DNA of 64,000 nt, from positions 9,580,001-9,644,000 of the forward strand of contig WPIO01000002.1 in the NCBI GenBank assembly GCA_009760855.2. The letters run 5' to 3'. This document shows, one piece after another, positions 1-10,900 of the stretch. This stretch comes from Cristatella mucedo (Eukaryota > Bryozoa > Phylactolaemata > Cristatellidae). The notes beneath the pieces were generated by a model that saw nothing but the letters and a program-made list of their open reading frames with translations, was not told the origin of the DNA and did no database searches. The position numbers and the translations under genes are program-made. Numbering within the stretch: the first letter of the stretch is position 1; each line of letters starts with the position of its first letter.

Positions 1-10
1 CGACTCCCGT

Positions 11-42
11 CGGCGGAGCGGCGCTGCAGCGCCGCTCCGCCG
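11..42. repeat. Perfect 32-bp palindrome
   Basis: CGGCGGAGCGGCGCTG followed directly by its reverse complement. First of several perfect inverted repeats in this end of the window. Confidence 0.9.
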
Positions 43-134
43 TTCCTTCCGCCGCGCGTGAGAGCCGGCCGTGAGGCTTGGCTCGCGCTCTTGGCAGGGG
101 AGCCGCTCGAAGGCGCTGGCTCAGCTTGTCTGGA

Positions 135-174
135 GATTGTGCTGCGCCGTCGTCGTCGGCGGCGCAGCACAATC
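135..174. repeat. Inverted repeat, 15-bp arms
   Basis: GATTGTGCTGCGCCG and its reverse complement separated by 10 bases. Confidence 0.9.
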
Positions 175-270
175 TTTTTTAATCGGCACATGAATTCAGC
201 CAAGTTTCGCTCGCGCATTTTTCGCGCGCGCCCATCGCCCGCCAGTCATCGCTTCTATGGAGTTCAAGGG

Positions 271-293
271 AGCGCTCATCGACGATGAGCGCT
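271..293. repeat. Inverted repeat, 11-bp arms
   Basis: AGCGCTCATCG, one base, then the perfect reverse complement. Confidence 0.9.
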
Positions 294-545
294 TCTCGTC
301 GATAAGCGGTTGGCTAGTCGGGGAACTGTTCAAACGTTTGGCTTGCAATTGCCGGCGGTAATCATTCCTCCGCCCGGGAGACCGCACCGACAGGGGCTTT
401 TGCCAATGGCTTTTGCGCACCCTGCGCACCGCTGCACACTGCAGCGGCGCGCGAAGGCCGGCGTACGTCCGCACGCGCCCCGAGGCTACTCGGCGATGCC
501 CGCCCGCTCGGTGCTGCGCCACCGCTTTCAGCGGGTCAACGGTGG

Positions 546-580
546 AGCAGCTCACGCCGCAGAATACGGCGTGAGCTGCT
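546..580. repeat. Inverted repeat, 14-bp arms
   Basis: AGCAGCTCACGCCG and its perfect reverse complement separated by 7 bases. Confidence 0.9.
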
Positions 581-2199
581 GGCGGTAGGCGTCGCCGCAG
601 GTGCACGGCATTAGGAAGGTTGAGAACCACTGGCACAGGGCGAAGGTAAAAACTCGGTAGTAAGGATGGCAATCAAATGACTACAAATTTTGCGCCAGAA
701 ACGCTTAAGCAAGGTCTAGGCAAAATAATGGTGACGAATAAAAATGACGGTGGCGCGTGCGGTTCCTAATAATCACGCTTAAGGAACCGATGAATAAACT
801 CGCGCGCCCTGCGTACACCGGGGCCGATTAACGGCGTCTCCAGGCTTCAGCTTGGCCATTCCCTTGGCTCGCTCTTGGAGCGGGGCGTATCCGCTGCTTG
901 CCGTTTCCTTTTTTGCAAGGGCCCTCTGCAAATCGCGGCGCGTCTGCAAAGTGGGTAACGTTTTCCTCCTATTTAAAATGCTAGCAAAAAGTGCTCACGG
1001 CCAACGCTCGCGAACTTTGCAATGGAGCGTTGCGTTAAAGATCAGTTGCTGCGGAAATGTTGCTAGTGCAGTGCAGTGCAGCGCTAGTGCAGTTGCTAAT
1101 TGTCTCATTATTTTCTCGCGCGCTTTGCGTGCTAACCTGCTCGCGAGTGTCACTAACCAGAGCTCCCTACCACCCAGTGGTGCTGAGAGGCTTCTTTGCG
1201 CTCTGGTCTGAGCATAGTACTTGTAAACTTCAGCCTGCTCATCGAAGCATGATGCATGCGTGTCACGCGCCTGCTAGCTATTGCTTTCCTTGCAGCGAAT
1301 CGTAAAGCACGTGGAAGGAGACTTAAATCGTTTAGGGTGCTGCGAAAACGAGCCATTATTACTTTGTCATTATCGGTTCACTGCAAGCTGGCGCTAGCTG
1401 CGGCGCTCTAACGGCTCATCGGATCTGGTCTTGCAAATCTGCGGCGGTTGACAAGAGCGTCATCGAAGAAACCGTCATTAAAACTGTGGGCTCGACGAGA
1501 TGCTGTGCACAGCCGTTAGCAAGTCAGTTCCCAAAACCATGCGCATTATCGACCGGACGGGCGTCCGGTGGGTACAGATTTTCCAGTCTTCAGTTCAAGT
1601 TCAAACGGAATTCCCTTGTCAGACCCGAAACAAATGTTAACAAGAGAGCAAATCGCACGGTTGCTTTTGAACAAGGGGTAGTTTCATTCGCCTAACATTC
1701 GCTACTAGGCGATACGTTCTTCGCCGTCTTTGTTTACAAAAGTTGACGTATTCATGGTATAACGCTCTCAAGCAGCTTACGACTTACGACCTCCGAGAAA
1801 AGTAAATGTCGAGTAGCAGCAACCTGTGACCTTAAGAAATATTCCGACGTTTCTGTATACGAAGGCGCTTACTTGATACAGTCTAGAAAAAATGCCTGTC
1901 TCCTGAAAAAATATAATGCAGTTCCCCCTTTGGTCTTCAGTGGCAAACAAAGTTAGTCCAGCCGTAACTCAGGTTTCTAATGCTACTTTGGATAACGGAA
2001 TTGTTCCAAAGTAATTAAAATCGGGAATCGTTGGACCAGAACTTGAAAAACCTAGATTAGATTCAGAGGTCCCAGAGAATGATCGCCCAGTTTCGCTACT
2101 TTCTTTTCCGTCAAATTTGCTCAAAAATATTGTCGTTTAGCAGCTGTAGAACACAGTGAAAAGAATAAATAGTCGGAAAATTGGTATTCGTGATTTAAG

Positions 2200-3240
2200 C
2201 GACAGCACTTTACTGAAACTGCTCTCCTCCGTTTGGCTAACGACACCCTGAGCAGCAACGATGATGGCTATTTTACTGCCGCGTCTCTACTTGATCTGTC
2301 AGCTGCATTCGACACGATTGATCACGATATCCGACTTGAACGATTGAGAACGATCGATCTGGAAGCGGAGGTCCTGGTGTGGTTCAAATCGTGCTTGTCA
2401 GATCGCATTCAACTCGTCGCGCGCGATAGTCAAGTGCCATCCTGCAGACCTGTGCACCTTGTAGAGTTCGTCAAGGGTCTGTTCCTGGTTCTTTGCCGTA
2501 CTCCATTTATACCCAGTTTCCGGTAAAACAATTTGGGCCCCTGTAATCGGCTTTCACTTCTTTGCTGGCGATACCAAGCTGTATTTTTCATGTACACCAG
2601 TTGTAATCTCCTGCAGCGACTAATAAACTACACGCTTGCCTGCAGACATTCGATCCAAGATGTCAGCCAGTTTCTTTAAACTAAACGACATTAAAACCAA
2701 ATTCCTACTCATAGAACAATCCAAGCGTGTGGCTGGACAGTGAGACTTGCTCTTCTAATTGGTCGTGTCGCTGTACGACCTTCAGCATTTTCTTGGAATT
2801 TAGGTTTTATCTTAGGTAACTGGCTGAATTTTGTAAGTTTTATTAAGAAGGCTACTCCCACCAGACCGACTGTTCGCCATCTCGTCCGATTCCTTTAAAG
2901 ATTTAAGTCCATCTGCCATGGGGGTTTGCTAGAAATTTAACTAGCTCCTGGGTTCTTTCTAGGCTAGACTATTGCAATTCCGTCTTGGCTGAGCGACCGA
3001 AAATGAGTCATCAATCGTCTTAAGCTTGCGATGAATAGGGCAGCAAGACCAATCAGAAAATTATCCCAGAGATTTAGCCATGTGAGTTTAGATGACTCCC
3101 GATTGAGCAGCGGATGCAGAGGAGAAAATTTTTTACTCTAACTCAAAAGGCCCGTCATAACTTGGCTCCTTCATACCAACCTGCACTGCTGCACCAGTTT
3201 CGACCTCCTTCGTGCCTATTGTCAGACATGGAGACAGCAG
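2200..3240 (+). mobile_element. Decayed non-LTR retrotransposon (reverse transcriptase remnants)
   Basis: Broken reverse-transcriptase blocks appear in order: LLDLSAAFDTIDHDI near 2292, FFAGDTKLYF (from the YADDTQLY box) near 2562, RLDYCNSVLAERP near 2964 and an LAPSYQP-like block near 3160. Several stops and frameshifts separate them. The gene order is that of the L2/CR1 group. Confidence 0.75.
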
Positions 3241-4518
3241 CGTCCGGCAGAGCGACAGCAGGGTCCGGTAGAGAGAGAGAGGGCCGTGGCACAGCAACGT
3301 CATCGTCCGGTGGAGGGACGGCTATTACCACTACTTTCGGAGGGGCAATAAAGGGTCAGCCAATCGATGCGCGCCGTTGCAGTCACGCCGCCCGAAGCCA
3401 CCGGCTGTCGCAGCTCGTTTGTAAGGAAGAAGCCTAGCGGAAGTTTAATTGGAAAGACGCAATCAAAGGGTGCACGATGGCAGGAGCGGAGAGACACGGC
3501 ATATCGTACCGCTTGGTCCGTTGCGCCTACGAATGTCAACGAGCATGACGGTACTTGAGAATTCAAGGAACTTGGGATTAAATAACTACTCTCGTTGTGC
3601 GAACGTGCAGATGATTGACGGAATGAATTTTGCGGCCATAAACCGTGCTCTTCTCCGGCTGCTTAGCTCTGCAAAGCCCCGCACATTTTGCATTCAACTG
3701 GCCAATGCAAACAAGCAGACATTTTGAACGGGCTCGTCGCGTCCGTTGTCCGTCGCTCGTTCCCTACTCGGGATGCTAGGTCAGTCGCCGACCAAAGATG
3801 CACTCGAACGCTCGGCGCGATACGTAGCATGCGAAGAATTACAAGGGGGAAGCCGCCACCGCCGTTTCATTAGCGATCGACGAGCGACAGCCAACTTTGC
3901 GAGGACACTCGTTCGGCGGCTCGCTGTGGTAAAGATGGCTGCTCAGCCAAGCGCTAGATGAGCGCCCCCTGTCGCCGCTCTGCGAGTTTCGCTCAAAGCA
4001 GATGGCAATGGCAAAAGCGCGAGCGGCAGCCTTCATCTGTCTGCAGAATACTCGTTGTTATCCTTTGTAAAAAAAAATAATAACTAACATGGCTGCAGCA
4101 GAATACAGCCGCATTGACGGGTGGTGAGTAGCGAGCGGTAAAAAAGACTCAACATCACCACCGGGGCATTCGGCGGTACCGCCGGCCATGTCCCTCTTTA
4201 GGCAGCCGATTCGCATTGCCGCCGCCTCCGCTGCAGCCATGATGGTGGCCGCCGTTTCCGACTCGACGCACGAGCGTGACGCTTGACTTGCAGCGTAGCG
4301 GAATCGGCTAGCCGTCGGCGACGCACCGAGCTTTGGCCTCTTGACGGTCCGGACGGCTTGCTTTTCAGCTCGACGGCGGCGCCCCCGCGGCGCTCACCCA
4401 GAGCTGCGGCGAGCGCCGTCCCTCTGAGCGCCGGCCCTCTAGCACCGCCTAGACTACCGCCGCCCGACGCCGCGCCTGGCGCGCTCTGACAGCGGACTGC
4501 AGTCGCCGCAGCGTGCGA

Positions 4519-4919
4519 CTAGAAGCCTCCAAACTGCTGGTAGAGCATGGGATAGAATGACTGCAGAGCCATCGCCTGCTGCGCGGGCGGCAGCTGCTGC
4601 AGCTGCTGCATTTGCTGCAGCTGCTGCGGCGTCAGCGGCGGCAGCGGAAGGCCACCGCCGCCGCCGAAACCGCCCAGGGCGCCGTTGCCCGACACGCGCC
4701 GGTTCTGGACGGCGGCGCCGAAGTTTGGCGGCAAGGGCAGACCTAGTGGACTCTCCAGCAGCTGATTCGACGTCCGGCCGAGGCTGTACACGCCCGGCGG
4801 CAGCTGCGGTATCTGCAGCTGCTCGGTGAACGAGACCGTCTTCTTCGGGGCAGGGCCGCCGGGCGCCGAGCCCCAGGCCGTTTGCCCCATGGACAGCTTT
4901 CTGCCCATGGCGTCCGTGC
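4519..4919 (-). CDS. M1 terminal exon 8: Gly/Pro/Gln-rich tail
   Basis: The acceptor GCGCGGTTGCAG opens 132 codons. They include GRKLSMGQTAWGSAPGG, PKKTVSFTEQLQIPQLPPGV, YSLGRTSNQLLE, a Gly run, LTPQQLQQMQQLQQLPPA and the end MLYQQFGGF, then TAG. The frame is also open upstream to an ATG at 4944, but splicing fits the phase of the previous exon. KKTVSF resembles a basophilic kinase site or short linear motif. Confidence 0.65.
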
Positions 4920-7900
4920 CTGCAACCGCGCAGCAACTCGCCATAGCGGCCGACGACGAGAGGCTCGCGCGGACGGCGCCGAGACGAGCGGATCAGTTGT
5001 CGGCGCGGCGGCGTGGTGCGGCGCACGTGCTGCCGCACGTGCTTTGGATGTAGCGCCTTCGCCGCGCAGCTAATCAAGCCGGGATTGCTGAAACCAAAGA
5101 CAGGCGAGACTGAGAGCCACACCGCGGGCGATAGACTACCCGGGTCGTGCAGAGTTCGAGTCCCACAGCGGGAAATCCCCTTGTGGTCACTACAAGAACT
5201 CTGGCGTATATACGCATGCAACTCTGCGAAAGCTACAGAAACCAAGGCGGAACGTCAAAATGATCAACCAGCGTGACTACGGATTATAATTTAAGCAAAG
5301 CCACATTTTTACACCATCGAGTCTCGTAACAGCTCGCAGACTTGGCTGTTGAGCTGGTCGGCATCATTTGGTGACAGATCACTTTAGAGCATGGCATCCA
5401 GGCTGCCCTATGCAGATGCTGCATAATTTATACTTGCCGAGACTATTTTTAGGCTTAGGCTTTTCAATCTAGAAGTAGCGCTAGTTTTTTTTCGCTCGTA
5501 AATAGTGCGCTTTTATCGTAATTCAATTTGAGAAAGTATGCTGCCATCGAAGTGCGAGTGTCGGAGAGTGTTGAGAGTTCGACGTGCTGGAAGACAGTGA
5601 AGTATCAAAGTGTAAACACTGCTGTGTTCAAAAGCCTCCTTTCTATAGATGCACAAGAGCCTTAAAGGCTAGTACCACTGCTTGCAGTGGGCAATAAAGG
5701 ATCGCCCACTGCCGTACTCAAACCCACGACCCGAGTCGCGAAGTGCAAGCACCTAATCCTTCCCCTATGCTAAGACGCAGAGAATGTTAGCAAACAATGA
5801 GTAGTTCCATAACGAAAGAATGAGTAAGCTTTCATGCTCTGACCCACACAGGTAGATGACCAGTAACTCGGAAAGAAAATTAGATATCGTAAACAATAGA
5901 CAACCTGTGTAAGCAAATTTTTATTAAAAACTGCATTTCCACGACTAAACACACATACATGTACAGGCAATATAGAGCGATGCATCTACAGCTTACGTGC
6001 AAAGCGATTGTCAGATATTCTGAATAATCATTTATAGGGAAGCTGGAAAGCATCGAGAATCATTAGCAGTGGTTGATCTTTAATAGTTCAACGATGACAA
6101 CGAAAATTTGTGAAATCTCGGACTTGACGTGCAAGTCGCACTACGAAGGCCACTAGCAAGCAGCGGCTAGAAAGAAGGTCGACCTCTGAAATTTCACCGG
6201 AGAATTACCTCGGCCAGCCATTGCATAACCGGGTCTATCAAAATGGTAGGGTAGTTAGAGGTTTCCCGTGTGCTTAATATGTCTGCCATAGTAATAGTTT
6301 TTGTGGGCTCTTACAGATAATTGATCACCTACTATTCGGAGCTGAAACGGAATTGCGTTCCCGCTAGATTACGTGTATATTGACTCCGAGATATCTCTAG
6401 CTGTTCAAATTGAAGCAAATTGCAGAACTGCGCATTCTTTCCACTGTGAACAAGTAATTAATGCAGCTAGCGCAGGCGAGTCGTTAGCTAGGACCAGCGA
6501 CAATAACAAGCAAAAAGAAGTCTTTTGTTTCAATCCTAAAAGTCGCGATTGAGAACTAACTACGTGGCCTTTCCGTTTCAAGTGACCATTCAAATGCCAA
6601 GGTCGTTTCTGACTAATGTGAAAATGAATAGATTGAGTGATGGAACTGCGTCTTTTAGTGCGGCTAAAATACAATACAGTCTGCTAATTTAATGATTCTC
6701 TTCACGTGACAGCCATCCTAGCGGCAGGTGCAAACAAGTTTGTTCCCCGTATCAGTGAGAACCCGGAAGCGCAGCTTCGCTGCGATTGGGCTGCGATAAA
6801 TATGGAATTTCGACCTTCAACTTGTGACCCTCTCTCTTAGAGGCCTGGCCATGTTATGCCAGCGTTCGGCTTTAAGCCATCTAGGCGAAAGAGAGAATTG
6901 ATGCTCCAACGACTGAATGTCTTCCAAAAAGTGAGAAGACGCAAAAGCTAGACTTTCAACTGCCGTTCCGCGTAAATATGCACCGTCTGGCTAAATTAAT
7001 TTCGGCGCGTTACAGTCGTACACAATCTCGATTAGGACTGAAGTATTTATTATAAGCAAGCGTTCATTCACGTTAGCATCCAATGTGAAAGTAAAAATGT
7101 AGAAACTACACTAAATTTGAAACACGAGTTGATCATAACAGGGCACTGTCTTATGATATTGCCTGCAGAGTTTAATTTCTGTTAGCGGATTAGGTTCCAC
7201 GCATGCCATAATCTTGGGACTTTATTTGTGGTGCCGTTTTATCAGATGAAAACCAAAACTGCTGCACAGCATCTTGCACCTAAAATGATCGAGCTGTGGA
7301 ATGATGTCGAATAATTTATGTATCGTGCATCGCGGTCAGCCACTATCAGACTGAATGTTATTCTGCCACTGCAGTAACTATTGACAGCGGTGAGAATGCA
7401 GTAATAATACTCCAGCTTCTGACTCAATGAGACTCAGCATTTAGATCATCATAGTCCTCACTCCACAAAGCTACAAATACTAAGTGTATTTCACGCTGGG
7501 GAGTATTCTATAAGGCACTCGGAGCCTAAGCGGCTTTCGGTAAACCTACGGTCACCATTGTACTCTATCTCAGGCAAGAAAACGAAGTGGGGGAGCATAG
7601 TTGAGTAAGGAGGGCAGACGAGGAAGTGAGCAGCATGGAATTCGCTACGTAAGACGGCTGAAAAGATGTGCTAAAATAGGCAGTAGTACAGAAGATAAAG
7701 GTGCGCTAGTGTCGGTTCACTGAGCTCCGCAGTCTAGATCGGCTGAGCAGAAGCATCTGCCGCCAGCAGTCTTAAAGGGAAACAATGGACAATGGCTAAT
7801 GTAGGATTTATACAGGACGTGAGTGGACGAAAAGTGGCTGAAAGTGGTGCACGTGGTTCAGTCAGATATGAAGGAGCCCAGCCATTATGTGAGCCTTGCG

Positions 7901-10900
7901 AGTCGGGAGTAAATCTGTCGCTCTACACCCTTTGATCAAGCGGAAGCCGTAGAATCGCCTAGAGAAAAGGAGAAACGTGGCCACTTTCCTTGAATTATTT
8001 TAACAAATCTTTTAATGTTAATGATACATTTGATATAGCGCCTTCGGAAAACTCAAATCTCTTTCTAGGCACTTTACATTTGCTGCAAAGGAAGCACGAT
8101 ATTTTAACCATGTTAATCAGCAGCTACAATGCCTTAAAGACTTTTTTGACAGCCAAATCGGAGTATAAGAAATCCCGGCCTAGATAGAACAGGGGGGTTT
8201 CTCTTATTATAATAATAATAATAATAATAATGCACTTGATAAAGCGCCCTCAGAGAACTCAATCTCTTTCTACGCGCTTTACGTTTGCTGCAAAGGGAAA
8301 TGCAATTGAATGGTGAGTAATATCATGCTTGATAAACAACATGAATAACATGGTTAGGGGTGACATGCACAGGGTCAGCATGCAAATGTGGTTAGTGGCA
8401 GCATGCACAGTGTCAGCACGCATAAGCACATGAAGGACGAGTCACAGGGACCCACTAAATGCTGTCATAAATAGGTGTATTTTTAAGTTCTTTTTAAATC
8501 TGGTCAAGTCAGGGGATGTTTTTAATGCATGTTGGGAGTGATTGCAAGAGAGGGAGAGGCTTTGGGAGCATACGAACTAAATGCACGGTCTCCACAGGAT
8601 TTGAGGTTTGTACGAGGTATTGGTAAACTGCTGGATTCCGAAAAACTTGTGGTACTATGATCGGCCTGGTGGGGGAGTAGATCTGAGAGATAAATAAATA
8701 AATAAATAAATCCTAACTGATTAAACAGCCCCCTTTTGTATAGCGACAGAAGAGCCTTTACGGCTATCCCCACCGCTTGCAGTGCGCGATAAAGAATCGC
8801 CCACTGCAGGAATCGAACCCACGACCTCGGGAGCGAGGTCATGAAAGAAACCTCCTTACCTAGTGTGCCATCACGGCTCAGTAGGCTGTAGCCAAAGAAT
8901 GAAGTGACCTAAAAGTGAGTGACGCAACCTTGAAGTCAATCCGTTGCTTGACTGGTAGCAAGTGAAGGTCGGCGGGAAGTGGAGTAATGTGGCAACTGCG
9001 ACGCCCACGACAGACAACCCTAGCTGCTGAATTTTGCACCAGCTGCAATCGCCTGATCGCACATGCCCGTAGGCCAGCAAGCAGTGAGTTACAGAAGCTA
9101 AGACGGGATGTCACGAATGCATGGACCAACTTAGACGTGGAATCCTTATCTAAACAAGCCCGAATTTTAGCAGTGTTATGTAGCTGAAAGTAGGCAGATT
9201 TAACTTTGGAGCTGATGTGGTCGTCTAACGAGAGGTCACTTTAATACATGACATCTAGATTTCGAGCTGATTCAACAGGAGATATGCTGGCAGAGTCAAT
9301 TTTGAGTGTCAGCCTTTCCAATTTCTGAATCACACTGGGTTTGCCCATAACTAGTGAGTTAGTTTTATCATCTTTTAGTTTAAGAAAATTTGCTGCCATC
9401 CATGTGTGGATGTCATCAATACATGCAGCAAGTGAGTTGAGAGAATTCGAGATGCTCGAAGGCTGGGAGGGATCAAAGCAAAGGTACAACTGAGTGTCAT
9501 CCGCATAGACGTGAAAGCCTAGATTGTGCTTGGCAATCACATCAGCAAGAGGGAGAGTATAAACCACGAAAATAACCGGACCTAGCAGGGAGCCCTGAGG
9601 TACCCCATATTTTAGAGGTACCTCGGATGATCTTTTTCCATTCACGTCAATACTCTGGAGTCTCTCACTGAGATTTTTCCTTAAGATCTTAAGCTAGCCT
9701 CCGCGGTTGGTAGCCCCTGATCGATGACTGCAGTCGAGCGCAACGGCTAGTTTTGAAAGTGGCTTTTTGAATACAACTTTAATGCAGTCGTCAAAGATAT
9801 GCCTAAATTGTGAGTACATAGTGAGGAGATTACTGTTGCAAAAGTAATTAAAAGAGCGTCTAGCGTCTAAGAAAAAGAGATTAGCTGGTTTAAAAGCCTC
9901 GTGTGTGTAGCTGCAGAAGAGCCTTACCGGCTCTCACCACCACTTGCAGTTGGCAATAAAGGATTGATAACTGCAGAACTCAAACCCACAATCTAGGTCG
10001 TTAAGAGCGAGCACCTTGCCTTTGGGCTAAGACCCAGAGGCAAAGGAGAGCAGTTCCAGCGGAACGATGTCGCCTGAATGAATACCGAGTGAAATTCTCC
10101 AGATAAGCCATTCAAATCAGTCAATTCTTTCTCATTGCTGCTTAGCGACAATCTATTGGAGAATCGTTATAATAATAATAATGATAGCGCTTTACATTTG
10201 ATACAGAGGAAGCATGATCGAATGGTTAGTGGTAGCATGCTCGATAAACAACAAAAATAACACCGTTAATGGTGACATGCACAGGGTCAGCATGCGAGTG
10301 CGGTTAGTGGCAGCAGTCGCACAGTGTTTATCTTGGACAAGTTGAGAAAGGAGAAGAGCTGGCGATGGCATTACGGGAATATCAGAACCCAATCCAGGCT
10401 TTGTGAGTGTCGGCCCAGCAATAAAACGGTGTTTCTAAAAGTTCGCACAGCGAAGCCTCCATGGGAGCACGCTCGCCTAGAGCAATCCTAATTTTCAAAT
10501 TTGCTGAAAGTCTAACGCTGACAGTCTCTAGGCTGTCAGCAGTGCCTGGATGCAGATCAAGACCACCCACTTCGCAATCAGCCTTACAAAGCTTCCCATC
10601 GTCCCATCGTCAGCGCTAGCTAAGCTGCGCCGGTGGACAAACTTCGTACTGCCTCGGGCGCTGATCGCTTACTGAGGTGGGCTGCGGCGGCGGCTGGCGG
10701 ACCGCTTACCTGGCGCCGGGCCCGCCATTGGCGCCATCGGTGGCGCCGTCGGCGTCGTGTGCAACGACGACGATGTTGTTGTGTCTGCCGACACGGCCAC
10801 AGGAGGCGACAGCGTTGGCGTCGGAGTATTCGTCGGCGTGTGCGTCGCCGGTGGCGCGGGCGCCTGCGCCACCGGCGTCGGGTCTCTTTGCGTCGGCGCC

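Noticed and set aside
5120-5215. Possible tRNA gene (GTTCGAGTCCC B box)
   Set aside because: No A box at the right distance and no cloverleaf; it resembles a decayed SINE-B head.
4454-5245. 263-codon minus-strand frame overlapping the M1 terminal exon
   Set aside because: It is rich in Arg/Ala from GC-rich shadow reading. The overlapping frame with Gln/Leu/Gly composition and matching phase is the better one.
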